Notes under the pieces: generated by a model | The model's input: only the letters and a program-made list of their open reading frames with translations | Database searches by the model: none | What the model was told of the DNA's origin: nothing | Shown: positions 46,550-57,194 of the stretch, piece by piece | Layout: the number at the start of each line of letters is the position of its first letter | Numbering within the stretch: position 1 is the first letter of the stretch | Translations under genes and position numbers: made by a program | Assembly (NCBI GenBank): GCA_964495075.1 | Contig: CAZBUJ010000024.1 | Span: forward strand, 1 to 64,000 | DNA length: 64,000 bases | Direction of reading: 5' to 3' | DNA from: JAFGJQ01 sp964495075 | Lineage (GTDB): Bacteria > Planctomycetota > Phycisphaerae > UBA1845

Positions 46550-49500
46550 CTATGGACCTAGATCCGCATTGAGCTCTGCGGATTGGTCTTCCTCGCGCGC
46601 GCGATCCAGATACTCATCTCTGATGGCACGGAGTATTGCGGCCGTTCGTACCCACCGGTCACCCACTGTCTGCGCGTAGCGCTCGTACTGTTTGGCCACG
46701 TTGCGCTCACGCCGTCCACCGGCGTTGGGATCTCGACAGACAACACCTTCCGAGTTTAGAAGACCAATGACAAGCCCTTGATCAAAATCGTCACTTTGCA
46801 GCTCCTCAATGAGATCTCGGATCGCCGGGTGTGGCCAGGCACTATCGTCGCCAGACGGCGATCCGCTGAATGTTTGTCCGAGTGCTCGGTCGCCAACAGC
46901 CAGCCGGCGCTCCGCTTGGAGAATCGCGCGTGCCTTCAACACCCATGAACGAATCGCATCCGAGTCCAGCGTGCCGGAGTCATCCGTGCCTGGCAGGGAC
47001 CTCCAGGATTCCAGGAGTTCGAACCCGTGCCTTGCTCGGAGTGCATCTTGCTCAGACGTTGTATGGGGGTTCTCCCCCTCTGCCCGAAACACCATGCGGA
47101 CTATCTCCGCAAAGAACGCAGGGTTGCGTGCCAACTCGCGATGCAAGCGCTCGGGGCTGTAGAAGTGGCGCCCGAGAGTAGGCAGATACGCCCATTCAAG
47201 AGTAGCAACGCGGGCATCTTCTATTTCGTCAGACTTGGCGAGAGCGTTCAGAAGACTGCCGATTCTGTGAGCTAGGTGGCGGTCCACGCTGGCATGTCCC
47301 TCCGGTTGGCGAAGCAGTCGCTCGAGAGCCTCAGCCACAAGCCCGAACGGCAACTTGGGGGATCGTGAATGAAGGCACAAGGCGTCAATGGCAACGTCCA
47401 CATTATTGTGATCGAGCAAGCGCCGCACTCCATACTCGATGTCAGCCGAGTGGACGTACGTAGGCTGTGCGTCCTGCCAATAGACCTGGACCGTTTCACT
47501 ATCCAGCCGTTCAACGATGTCCCACGTTTGCGCATTGAAGGGCAGAGACAGACAGAACTGCGCGCGCTGCGAACTAGACCAAGTGGAGTCGTGAGATTCA
47601 AGGTGTTTTTTTGCCCATTCGACACCATGTTCTCTGGTTTTCTGATGAATGAAGCCCCGAGTGAGTTTCAACTTGTTCGCGGCGTCCGGCTTGAGATTGT
47701 CGCGTAGCAGGTCGCTTTCCCATTGTCCATTCTCATCTGCGCGCGCGAGCGCCGACCCAACAAGATCGGGCCTTTCCACTTTCTCGCAGAACTGGGACAC
47801 CCACCCGAGACCGGCTTCTTTGCACATGGTCTGCACTGCTTCGTTCTGTTGGTCGATGATTGCCCGCTCGTTGGTCTCCCAATCGTCAGCTTCGCCTTCG
47901 GAGGGCCTCGGGTCATTCGCGAACAACCAACCAAAGCGGGAAAGCACTTCGCGCGGTTCGAACCGCTTGAGCAGCTTCGCGAGGTCGTCGACACGCTCTC
48001 TTGGCAGCGCCCAATCAGCTTCCGGATAAGATCGGTGCATTGAGACGAGGTTACGCAGCGTTTGCCAAATTCTATCCAAGCTTGCTGACGAAAGTCGCGA
48101 CGGCTCGAGTTGTTCAAGTCGTCGCGCAGCCTTTAGGAAATCCTCGGAGGGGAGTTGAGGCAGCGCCTCGAGAATGTCTGCGTAACGGGCTCCGTCAAAG
48201 CCAGCGTCGTCTAGCACGCGGCCAACCGTTTGATGGACTGCCTTCTCGTACTCAGGTTGTGATACGCGCATTCTGTTGTCCGGGACCCACTCTCTCCAGT
48301 GGGGTTTTGCCGATGGGTGACAGTGGTCGTGGAACTTCGGAAGAGATCGTACCATTGTTTTCCACGCTATTTCGGGCGTTTTTTCGCGCAGCATATCCAG
48401 GACACGCAGCCGCTGATCGAGAGACGCGGTAGTTTGTGGACACCAAGGCAAGAACACCGCGTCCAAGCTCCCTTGAGGGCGATTCCCGATGCGTCCGCCG
48501 GGGTCCGCAGCAGCGAGTGCGGCAAGCGCTAGCGTCGCTCGAGGCATGTGATCGGGACACCAGGCGAGCGTTTCAAGGGCAAACAACAAGTCCACATGCG
48601 GTGCAAAGCTGAACACGTTGTCGTTGTCTTCCTGTGCGAAGAGCGATGACAACAGAGGCTGGCCACGATGTATGGCACGCTCGCAAGCCTTCAGGAACTC
48701 ACGTGGAGCGGCCTCGGCGATGAGAGAAAGTGGTAGAGAGGCCCAGACTTTCCAGTCACTTGTGCTGAGGAGCCGACGCACACAATGCGCGGCAAGCCTA
48801 GGCAGGGAGACATCGCCAGTAACCTGGATCGCATCTCCCCGGGAGCCCATGATTGCCAACGTTGTCGCAATGCCCGTGCGGAGCAGATCGGAGTGTTGGT
48901 CTCGCGCGCGGATGATGTTCGCAGCCCATCGCTTGTTGAATGGCAGATCTAGAGTCGGGTTTGGAGCGCCGAGCACGCGAAGGGCAATCCTCTCGAATTG
49001 GTCGAGATCATCATCTGTTACATGGCGACCGATTAGATCCCACGCATCTGCCGGAGATGTGAGATACCATGTCGAACCGACACAACGTATCGGCGGATCA
49101 TCTTCATGAGACCAGCGAACGAAGGTCTCCTTTGCATGTTGATAGGAGTTGCCTGCAAGTACACCGATGGCTTCTCGGTCTCCTTCAACTGCGTCGGACC
49201 ATTTACCTGCAAACAGCCCTGGCAACAGTGCGCGAGCGTTTTTGGGTCGCGCCCACGTTGGCTGCACGACGGCTGGTTCGTGGGCAAGACGACGGCGCAA
49301 AGAGGTCAGACTCCGCCGGGCGATTTCGGCATAGGTACTGGCAAGTTGTTCCGCGACGCCCATAGTGATGAGTGCTTTGGCGGCCTTTTCTTTTGGTAGT
49401 CTCGGGATGTGCACCACATTCGGGGAGTCACCATCGGCGCGTCCGAGTGGCACAACCACACTATGTCCGGATTGCAGGGCCCGTCCACATGCCTCTGCGT

Positions 49501-50308
49501 TGTAAAACTGCTGGATAAGCGTGAGGCGCTGATTAGCGGCAGCCAGTTTGTTCCAGGAATCGGAATCATGCACGACTACTACGCGAGCAAGCACTGCGAT
49601 ACGGTGCGTCGGATCGAGCGACTGCGTTGCCGCGAGAAATACCGCAGTCGCTTCCGCGCGAGATTCGGCTCGGAGTGCAAGCGGACGGGACGGTTCGTCG
49701 ATCCAACGGCGGATGTTGTCGAGCGTGTCTTCTCTACCCGCCAGCACAAACTCGGGTGAAATCTCGGGGTTTGTGGCACCGGACCAGTCGCACCAATAGG
49801 ATTCACCATCGATCGCGCCGAGCGGCCGCTTACCCAAGTGTACGGAAAGCCAAGTGTGTACGGCCGGCGCAGCTTCCAGCCATTCTTCAAGGTCATCTGC
49901 GTCGAGCGCGCGAACATCGCGCCAAGCTTCCTCCATATTTCGATTTGTTGCCCACTGGGTCTTCTGTTTCCACCTTCTTGGCGTGACGAAGACGAATGAT
50001 GATTCGGAACGCGTGATCCCAAGAGGATTCGCCGAGCGTTTTGTATAATCAGCGTCCGCCTTTTGCCTGATACTCTTGGCCGAGCTCAATTCCCAAGCGG
50101 ACACGCCGTCCGGTACATGTTCATTTCCTCGCTCGACTTCGAGTATACCATCCCAGCCGCTCATCTGAACGCCTTCGTCGGCCGGGAAACCGATGCGCCT
50201 GATACAGGGAACCGTGGCATGGATGAGACGGCGCAAGAGCCGAGGCAGCATTCCTTGTACATCGCGGCGATTGGCCCATTGCTCGATATCTGTTGCCGTG
50301 ACTAGCAT
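46550..50308 (-). CDS. 1,252-residue protein with possible nuclease head and degenerate NTPase core; candidate defence protein
   Basis: Not matched to a named family. Residues ~45-110 (MSGWDGILEVE, AWELSSAKSIRQKADADYTKR, FVFVTPRRW) resemble a PD-(D/E)xK nuclease, with D53, E73 and K78/K83 as candidates. Residues ~188-330 begin like a STAND NTPase (VLAGREDTLDNIRRWI), but the P-loop position reads RAESRAEA, without GxGKS. The remaining ~900 residues are helical, repeat-like and Trp/Leu-rich. Base composition looks lower in GC than the neighbours by eye. It lies between an integrase/tRNA half and IS256 copies, like a defence gene. GAGG precedes the ATG. Confidence 0.7.
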   Translation of the reverse strand: MLVTATDIEQWANRRDVQGMLPRLLRRLIHATVPCIRRIGFPADEGVQMSGWDGILEVERGNEHVPDGVSAWELSSAKSIRQKADADYTKRSANPLGITRSESSFVFVTPRRWKQKTQWATNRNMEEAWRDVRALDADDLEEWLEAAPAVHTWLSVHLGKRPLGAIDGESYWCDWSGATNPEISPEFVLAGREDTLDNIRRWIDEPSRPLALRAESRAEATAVFLAATQSLDPTHRIAVLARVVVVHDSDSWNKLAAANQRLTLIQQFYNAEACGRALQSGHSVVVPLGRADGDSPNVVHIPRLPKEKAAKALITMGVAEQLASTYAEIARRSLTSLRRRLAHEPAVVQPTWARPKNARALLPGLFAGKWSDAVEGDREAIGVLAGNSYQHAKETFVRWSHEDDPPIRCVGSTWYLTSPADAWDLIGRHVTDDDLDQFERIALRVLGAPNPTLDLPFNKRWAANIIRARDQHSDLLRTGIATTLAIMGSRGDAIQVTGDVSLPRLAAHCVRRLLSTSDWKVWASLPLSLIAEAAPREFLKACERAIHRGQPLLSSLFAQEDNDNVFSFAPHVDLLFALETLAWCPDHMPRATLALAALAAADPGGRIGNRPQGSLDAVFLPWCPQTTASLDQRLRVLDMLREKTPEIAWKTMVRSLPKFHDHCHPSAKPHWREWVPDNRMRVSQPEYEKAVHQTVGRVLDDAGFDGARYADILEALPQLPSEDFLKAARRLEQLEPSRLSSASLDRIWQTLRNLVSMHRSYPEADWALPRERVDDLAKLLKRFEPREVLSRFGWLFANDPRPSEGEADDWETNERAIIDQQNEAVQTMCKEAGLGWVSQFCEKVERPDLVGSALARADENGQWESDLLRDNLKPDAANKLKLTRGFIHQKTREHGVEWAKKHLESHDSTWSSSQRAQFCLSLPFNAQTWDIVERLDSETVQVYWQDAQPTYVHSADIEYGVRRLLDHNNVDVAIDALCLHSRSPKLPFGLVAEALERLLRQPEGHASVDRHLAHRIGSLLNALAKSDEIEDARVATLEWAYLPTLGRHFYSPERLHRELARNPAFFAEIVRMVFRAEGENPHTTSEQDALRARHGFELLESWRSLPGTDDSGTLDSDAIRSWVLKARAILQAERRLAVGDRALGQTFSGSPSGDDSAWPHPAIRDLIEELQSDDFDQGLVIGLLNSEGVVCRDPNAGGRRERNVAKQYERYAQTVGDRWVRTAAILRAIRDEYLDRAREEDQSAELNADLGP

Positions 50309-50404
50309 CGATGGCCTCGTGTGCGAGAAGGTCCATGAATTCCGGCCGTCGGGTTGGGCAAAGTGCGACTTCCTGAGTTCAGTTTACCTCGATTATTGAG
50401 ATAA

Positions 50405-51825
50405 CGTCCGTGATTATGCGCACATTGCATGACCAGTCCTCCTGTTGAAAATGGGTTTCGGAAGACCTGTTTCATACGAGAACTGGCCGTGAATGATGCT
50501 ACTGGATCGTTGTCGGGAATGGAAGCGGCGTTCAAGATTGACGAGGCGAAGGTTCGGGATCATGTCGACGAGGTGGTGCGACAATCGGTGGAAGAGACGC
50601 TCAACGCGCTGCTCGACGCGGAGGCAGACGCCCTCTGCCAGGCCAGGCGGTACGAACGAAGCGAGGGGCGGGTGGATACGCGGGCCGGCCACTACACCCG
50701 CTCCCTCGAGACGAAGGCCGGCCCGGTGAAGCTCAAAATGCCCCGCCTGCGAACATTGCCCTTCGAGACGCAGATCATCGAACGCTACCGTCGTCGCGAG
50801 TCGTCGGTGGCAGAAGCGTTGATCGAGATGCACCTGGTCGGGGGTGTCGGTTCGCCGCGTGGAGGACATTACGGAAGCCCTGTGGGGCACTAAAGTGAGC
50901 CCTTCCACGGTCAGCGAGCCCAATCAGAAGGTCTTAAAGCAAATCGATCTGGCGGAACCGGCCGATCGAGGGCGAGCACCCTTATGTCTATCTCGACGGC
51001 ATCCGCTTGAAGCGTAGCTGGGGCCGTGAGGCGCGGAACGTGTCGGTCCTCGTCGCGATCGGCGTGGACCAGGAAGAGTTCCGCCAAGTGCTGGGCCTGT
51101 GCGAGGGGGCGAAGGAGGACCAGGCCGGCTGGCTGAGCTTCCTCCGCCACCTCAAGGCCCGCGGGCTGCGTGGCGTGAAGTTGGTGATCAGTGATGCTTG
51201 CCTGGGGCTGGTCGAGGTCTTGGGCGACACGTACGCAGACGCGCGCTGGCAGCGGTGCGTGGTGCACTGGTACCGCAACGTGTTCCGCCTGGTGCCGAAA
51301 GGCAAGGTGAAGGAAGTGGCGGCGATGTTGAAGGCCATTCACGCTACCAAGGATCGTGCAGCGGCCCTCAGAAAACCCTCTGACCTGCGCGACAAGCTCC
51401 GCGGGAGCGGCTGAAGCCGGTGGCCGATCTCGTCACCGAGAGCGTGGAGAAGACGCTGAGCTACATGTCCTTTCCGATGGAGCGCTGGCGTCGCATCCGG
51501 ACGAACAACCCGCTCGAGCGGATCATGCGTGAGATCCGGCGGCGAACGCGGGTGGTGGGCACTTTCCCGCACGGACATTCCGCGTTGATGCTCAGTGCCG
51601 CCCGGCTGCGGCATGTCACCGGCACCCGCTGGGGCCTGCGGAGATACCTGGATATGAACTGGCTTTCCGAACACGCCCGCGAGGAAGGTGGGCGGAGCGT
51701 TGCGGGGTAGGAGTTGTGAATCGCGCGGCCGGTTCGAGCTTCCGTTCGCTCCGCTCACTCCAGCCCGAACAGGCAGGTTTCTCAACAGGATGGCTGCATC
51801 CAAATGTGCGCAACTTGACGGACAC
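50405..51825 (+). mobile_element. IS256-family insertion sequence with decayed transposase
   Basis: Imperfect terminal inverted repeats are visible: left end near 50406 GTCCGTGATTATGCGCACAT, right end (minus strand from 51825) GTGTCCGTCAAGTTGCGCAC. Both continue to CCTGTTGA. Between them is a mutator-type transposase broken by frameshifts. The right end abuts the truncated 3' end of a second IS256-type transposase. No target duplication could be assigned. Confidence 0.65.
50519..51710 (+). pseudogene. IS256-family (mutator) transposase, frameshifted
   Basis: Pieces in three frames rebuild one transposase: KIDEAKVRDHVDEVVRQSVE to LIEMHLVG; then VSVRRVEDITEALWGTKVSP; then PIEGEHPYVYLDGIRLKRSW (with the catalytic Asp) and NVSVLVAIGVDQEEFRQVLG up to MLKAIHATKDRAAA; then RWRRIRTNNPLERIMREIRR to the end. 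Frame changes lie near 50840, 50950 and 51400. It cannot make an intact protein unless all are sequencing errors. Confidence 0.8.
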
Positions 51826-52888
51826 TACCCACAACGTTGGTCGTCCGAAGGTGGGACCAGTGAGCCTCCGGGAACGGGTGAAACGTGAGACAGCGATCGA
51901 GATCCTCCTCAAGACAGGCCGCGGCCCGGTCGTAACCCGCCGCCCAGAAGTCCGTCGTCAACCTCCCAGCCAGCTTACGGGCCGCCTTCTCGCTATCCGC
52001 CGGCCAGACCGCTCGCAGCCGCTTCGTGTATTCGGGCCGCTCGGACGTCGGGAGCTTGTCGATCACGTTCATCGTCTTGTGATTCGTGCCACGCTGCGGA
52101 GCCGAAACCGGGGAATGTTCGTTCACCGCCGCCCACAACCCCAACGCCCCGTCGGCGACCCAACAGGCCGGCTCGTTGAGCCCACGCCGGCGACCGTCCT
52201 TCCGCCGCCCGCCCCAGCTCTCGGCCCTCTCGCGGGAGCCCTCGCGGAGGCCGATCAAATGCTTTTTCCCCTCGGTATCGGCCCCGATCAGGACCATCAG
52301 GCAGGCCTTCTCCGTGCCCAGGCCTGCCTTCAAGTAGATCCCGTCGCACGCAATGTACACGAACCGGACCTCGCTCAGATCCTGCTGCTCAAAGGCGTCG
52401 TAGGCGGCTCGGAACCGCTGCGTGAGCCGGCTGACCACGCTTGCGGAGAGGGGCGTTTTCTCGCCCATCAGCAGGCGCAACGCCGGTTCGAAGTCGCGAG
52501 TGGCCAAGCCTTCCATGAACAGCTTCACGAAGGTCTCATCGATCGTGTCGCTGCGCCGCTGGTATTTGCGGAGGATCTTCGACGCGAACGGCGCCTGGTC
52601 GGCCGGGACGTCACGGACGCGAGGCTGATTCAGTTCTTCCGTCCCGCTGCCCAGGGTGAGTCGCCGGGGGGTGGTCCCATTGCGGTAGCCGCGGAAGGTC
52701 TCGTCCCGCTCGTCGCAGCCCCGCCCCAGGTAGGCATCCCCCTCTTCGTTCAGGGCGACCATGAGCATCTCCCGCGCTCCGGCCCGGGCCACGTTCTCGA
52801 GCTGGTCGCGCACCATCTCGCATGCCTGCTCACCCGCGTCCTGACCCTGCCGCTTGACGTTCCTGCGCCGTCTTGTTGTAGTAGCCAT
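51782..52888 (-). pseudogene. Second IS256-family transposase, 3' truncated by the neighbouring IS
   Basis: An intact frame from the ATG at 52888 (SD GGAGGA) gives ~368 residues with RFVYIACDGIYLK... and ACWVADGALGLW, the mutator transposase core. The frame reaches HWSHLRTTNVV, where family members normally continue for ~70 more residues with a conserved C-terminal helix. From 51825 the remaining codons are read from the terminal repeat of the adjacent IS. The missing C-terminus is not found on the other side of that IS, so a deletion accompanied the insertion. Confidence 0.8.
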
Positions 52889-53193
52889 CGGGCTCCTCCT
52901 GTGAAAAAGGTCTTTCAGCAACCTGGGAGGATGCCCCTTCTTTCATTCAATTTCCACAGGATTCGATACTACCTCTCGATGGTTAACCACGTAGTTCTAC
53001 GTACGCCGTCAAAAGAGAATCTGGTCTTGACCGGCGATGCGGCAATTCAAGCAAGAGTTGATGGTGACAGCCCGCGTTCACGAAGCACGCTATCGGGCGA
53101 TCGAGTGAGTGGGACAGTGTGGCGACCTACCCAAATCCACAGATTGCGTCGCAGCTGCGGAGGCGCCGACGAATGAACTGCGAACGCAAACCG

Positions 53194-53865
53194 CTAACGC
53201 CGACGTCTGGTCACGAATAATGAGGCCAAGCCTAGCAATGTCAGCGACGCGGGCTCTGGGACGACGCAATCATGGATGAAGTATCCATCGGTTATCAACA
53301 GATTGTATCCTAGGACGTCAATGGAGACCCAATCCGGATTGAAGTCCCAGATTGTGTACTCCCCTGTGAAGTCCTGCTCAGCAAAAGAGGACCCCGCTGG
53401 CACCTCAAACAGGACTTCTGAGCGGCCGATCCACTGCGTTTCGGGCGAATCGCCCGGCAGAGGTGGGCGATCACGGGAACTCATTCCGGGCGGCAGGGGT
53501 GGGTCGAGTGACCATGCCTCCGTCGACCAGTTCACCACGATCTGAACACCCGATGGCTGACTGAGGTCAAACGGACGGATATGGAACCCGAAGTCAATCA
53601 CCTTCCATCGGTCCGGATCGTACTCAGGATTGGCGAACCACTGGTTCCACCAATGTTCTTCCGTCTCCACGTACTGAAACCACGGACCTTCCGGTGGTAC
53701 TGTGTCGGTAGTATAGCCGCTTCCCCCGCTTCGGCTTGGATCGAGGACCCCGTTGAAGTCGATGGCTATATACCACTGATCTTCGATGGGATCTGCAAAA
53801 ACCGGGACGCCGGCAGACACCAGCGTGGCTGTCAACGCCAATACAAAGAACTGTGTCACCCTCAT
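53194..53865 (-). CDS. PEP-CTERM sorted exoprotein
   Basis: The 223-residue protein has a signal peptide (FFVLALTATLVSAGVPVFA), a ~170-residue Trp- and Asp-rich beta domain (WYIAIDFNGVLDPSRSGG, WKVIDFGFHIRPFDLS) and a canonical end: VPEPASLTLLGLASLFVTRRRR. GGAGGGA precedes the ATG at 53865. It is expected to be cleaved and anchored by an exosortase. The role is unknown. It is unrelated in its middle to the PEP-CTERM protein at 18476. Confidence 0.88.
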   Translation of the reverse strand: MRVTQFFVLALTATLVSAGVPVFADPIEDQWYIAIDFNGVLDPSRSGGSGYTTDTVPPEGPWFQYVETEEHWWNQWFANPEYDPDRWKVIDFGFHIRPFDLSQPSGVQIVVNWSTEAWSLDPPLPPGMSSRDRPPLPGDSPETQWIGRSEVLFEVPAGSSFAEQDFTGEYTIWDFNPDWVSIDVLGYNLLITDGYFIHDCVVPEPASLTLLGLASLFVTRRRR

Positions 53866-54249
53866 TAGATTCCCTCCCTTATTCGAGTTGATAGTTCTTG
53901 AAGTGTACCCCGACGCGCTTCCGCGCTGCGACGCAACGATATTGTACGAGTCAACCACCCTCTGTGCAAGGAAGCATAGCCGCATAACGTTGCGAGGGCC
54001 GCTGGGAATGGCCGATTGACCGAAGCGCCCGTCGCACAGTCTTGAAGTGCGATTGCAAGTAGTCTTCCGGCAACCTCGGGTTGCCCCCCAACGCGTTCGT
54101 GCAGGCGTACTTTGGGGACATGGAAACTTGGACTTGAATGTGTCGGACCGAGCTTGCTGATTTGAAGCCGTGCGCGATCGCGTGCCAAAGCAGGTGGCGC
54201 TTCAGAATGTCTGTAAACTCAGTGCTTGCGTGACTCCGATTCCACGCTT

Positions 54250-54570
54250 CTACGCGGCCGCGGCGAGAGGGACAACCTCACCGCGAAGCAGGTTCAGTTT
54301 TTCCAGATCACCCGGCGTGATCTCGATGCCGCGCCAGCGCCGGGACACGTCCACCAGCACCGCGTGAACCAGGGACAGGCCCGACTGCTCGCTGGCCATC
54401 GGGCCGATCACCTTCGTCCGCCGCCGCGCCTCCTCGATCAGCCGCTCAAGCGTGTTGCTGGTCCGAACGCGACGCCGGTGCGATTCCGGCAGCTTCAAAC
54501 ACGTGATGCACTCCTCCAGACTCTTGGCCAGGCACTTCATGGCGCTCGGGTATCCCTTGGTCTGCTTTGT
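54250..54570 (-). pseudogene. IS256-family transposase, C-terminal fragment
   Basis: The minus-strand frame reads KCLAKSLEECITCLKLPESH, RRRVRTSNTLERLIEEARRR and LSLVHAVLVDVSRRWRGIEI. This is the end of a mutator-type transposase, different from both copies at 50.4-52.9 kb. Upstream coding continues only in another frame (to ~54690, LVDDQYCCELFDRRLTC) and then stops. A relic. Confidence 0.75.
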
Positions 54571-55350
54571 GGCCGAGCTGGCCGCAGTCGCGGCGGTGCG
54601 GGTCGCAAGTCAGTCGCCGGTCAAACAACTCACAGCAATACTGGTCGTCGACCAAAGATTTTTCGGGGCCGTTTTCAGCATCACCTGACAAGCAAAGTCG
54701 CCTTACGGACCACTACGTCACATTCTGTAACGAGATGGAACAAAGAACACCGCGCGACTAACAGTTGTCGCGGTCTGTGTCGTCAGTCGTGGTTGCCCGT
54801 GTGATGCTATTCCCGCCAGGCGATTGCAACTCCGCATACGGAAGCACGCATCAAGTATCGCTGTTGGTGAGATACGCAGAGACGCATGATCGGCTTGGAT
54901 CGATCGGGATCGTGCGACTGCCACACCTTGACATCACGTAGCATTCGGGGCTAAATGTGGTTCGGCTCGATATATAATCTCGCGCGACAGCGAAGGAGAG
55001 GCGAAGCACGCGATGCAGGAGTGAGGACCACATCACCCAAGCCGCGGACCCATAACTCAAACAGTTACCATTCTGTATGGTCGCGGTCTGGCTCGCGTGA
55101 GCAGCGCAACGCCGTGGCGACGTGTAGAGACCATGTCGTAGTCGACCTCTCTAGGTCTAGTAATCATGGTCTGGGTTGCTCATCATCTCTGGACTGAGCG
55201 GCGGTGCCTACTCGCGCGGATCGCGATGGACCCGCAAACTGGGCACAACGGAGGAGTAGCCGGTTCCATGATTGACTTGTTAACGGGACATTGACGTGTT
55301 TCGTTTCAAGCTGACGAGTTTGTCCCTGTAGGTTCGGAGGTATTTGAATC
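54571..55350. other. Intergenic region, no gene seen
   Basis: About 780 bases, less GC-rich than average by eye. Apart from the frame-shifted transposase scraps up to ~54690 no gene is supported. The promoter of the Cys-rich gene at 55351 should be here. A GGAGGT ribosome binding site is present just before that start. Confidence 0.45.
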
Positions 55351-57094
55351 ATGTTCCGCCTGAATCGATCGATCGTCCGTGTTTGCTTGGTCGCAGTCGT
55401 TGGCATGGCATTGCCGATGTCGGTTCTAGCCGGCGACGCCCCAGATAACACTAACGGAGTCCGACTGGTGCTGCGCGGGAGTTCGCAGGGCAGCTCGAAC
55501 CTGCAGCACGCAACCGTTTACACCGCCCGCATCCGTGCTGACTTACGAGCGACTGCACTGGGGATGGAACGCATCGCACGCGCCAAGGGATCTGTTGAAA
55601 TTCTCGAGTTTCCGCCCGACACCGATCCGTTCGCGTCAGCCAACCGACTTCTTGTGCGCCTCGGGGAACCCGGCTTCGCATTCCCTGGCTTCTCGGTGCG
55701 GATGCGCAAGGCACTCGATGATGCAGTCGCGGCCGGCGTGATGGTGAAAAGAGCGGACGGACAGACGTACGAATCCGTAGATAAGACAGCGAACCAATCA
55801 CTCTGGTGCCGGTTACCTGCCGAACAAGGGGCGCCGCTGATTGCCGTTGTCAAACTGGATAATCAAGTCCGAATGCGTGTTCGCCAGCTGGAACGTCCGC
55901 TCGGTCCCAAGGGTGAACCATGGCCGACCGCCATTCACATCACCATTCCCGGCAAGGGCGCAATTGTACAGGTGTTCGACTACGGCCCTCCCTCGCAGCT
56001 CGCCGCCGCGGACCGACACGTTGTCGGCACGACGATGTTGACGGGCGACTTTTTTCCCGCCATTACGTCGGGGGCCGCCCGCGACACCGAAAGTGTCTCG
56101 TTCACCGCTGACTGGGGCTGGTCCCTGGGCTGGGACAGCGGCTACGTCCCGTCCGGTTCGCCCGTGCAAGTCCGGATAGGCTTCGGAGCCGGATTGGAAC
56201 TCGAGGGAGAAGCGAGCGGTAGTTTTACTATGAGTGATGATGCCCGGCTCTGCGTTGGCTCTGGCACGACAGATATCTGTGAAGACATAGGTGCCGAGGT
56301 GGTTGCGGAAGCCTGCATCGACTTCTACATCATCGACCCCTTCTGTTTCGATATCCCTTATGCCCCCACCTTCGACCTGCGCTGCCAGGCTTGCGACACG
56401 TGCTATGACTTCGCGTTCGACTCGTCGTGCTGCACCGAGGACGCCATCGCTCGACAGCAGATCTGGTGCTATGACCTGGTGCCTATCCCCGGTGTAACGG
56501 TGGGCGGCTGCGCGGAAGCATCCATGTCCTGTGACACGTGTCTCGCCTGCCAGTCGATGGGGACTTCAGCCGGGAGCTTCACCCACGAAGGGCAGTGCAG
56601 AGGTGTGTCTGGTAATTGCGAGTTTGATTCGACAGTGACCTACACCGATCGTACCACGTTGGCCGCGACTGTGCATTTGTACCCGGCGTTGGTCGCATGC
56701 CTCGACATCTGGCCCTACCCGTGCCTCGATTTCGCCGTGTACGATTTCGAGTGGACAATCTACGAGAGCACGGTCGATCTCGACTTCTCGTCGGACTCGG
56801 TCTCCTTCTCCTGGGGAGAGTGCACCAGCGATTCCGAATGTGACAACGACAATGAGTGCTCGGACGATCGCTGCATCGACTGCGAGTGCGAATATGACGT
56901 CACCGGCAACTGCACGGAGCACTCGGATTGCAACGACGGCGATCCTTGTACGGAAGACACATGCGACGACTGCTGGTGCGAGTATGACTTCGTGCGCGAA
57001 TGCCACGAAGATGGGGACTGCGACAACGACAACGAGTGTTCGGACGATCGCTGCATCGACTGCGAGTGCGAATATGACGTCACCGGCAACTGCA
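55351..57094 (+). CDS. Cys-rich secreted protein, 5' part (runs into the assembly gap)
   Basis: After GGAGGT the ATG opens a signal peptide (IVRVCLVAVVGMALPMSVLAG). Residues ~35-260 form a domain without many Cys (ATALGMERIARAKGSVEIL, FAFPGFSVRMRKALDDAV), then a beta-rich part (~260-490) with paired Cys. From ~490 are 60-residue acidic Cys-rich repeats (ECSDDRCIDCECEYDVTGNC; DPCTEDTCDDCWCEYDF). The sequence stops at the N run. The continuation at 57195 is in frame if the Ns are removed, so the two parts are one gene. Confidence 0.82.
56842..57094 (+). repeat. 180-bp tandem repeat running into the gap
   Basis: GACAACGACAA(T/C)GAGTG starts at 56842 and again at 57022, exactly 180 bp (60 codons) apart. 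The second unit is cut by the Ns after 73 bases. The first base sequence after the gap (57195) is the next expected piece of the unit, so the gap represents an unresolved number of whole copies, possibly none. Confidence 0.88.
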
Positions 57095-57194
57095 NNNNNN
57101 NNNNNNNNNNNNNNNNNNNNNNNNNNNNNNNNNNNNNNNNNNNNNNNNNNNNNNNNNNNNNNNNNNNNNNNNNNNNNNNNNNNNNNNNNNNNNN
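57095..57194. other. Assembly gap of 100 N
   Basis: Exactly 100 Ns, the usual placeholder for a gap of unknown size, located inside near-identical tandem repeats of the Cys-rich gene. It breaks the reading frame only because 100 is not a multiple of three. Confidence 0.98.
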
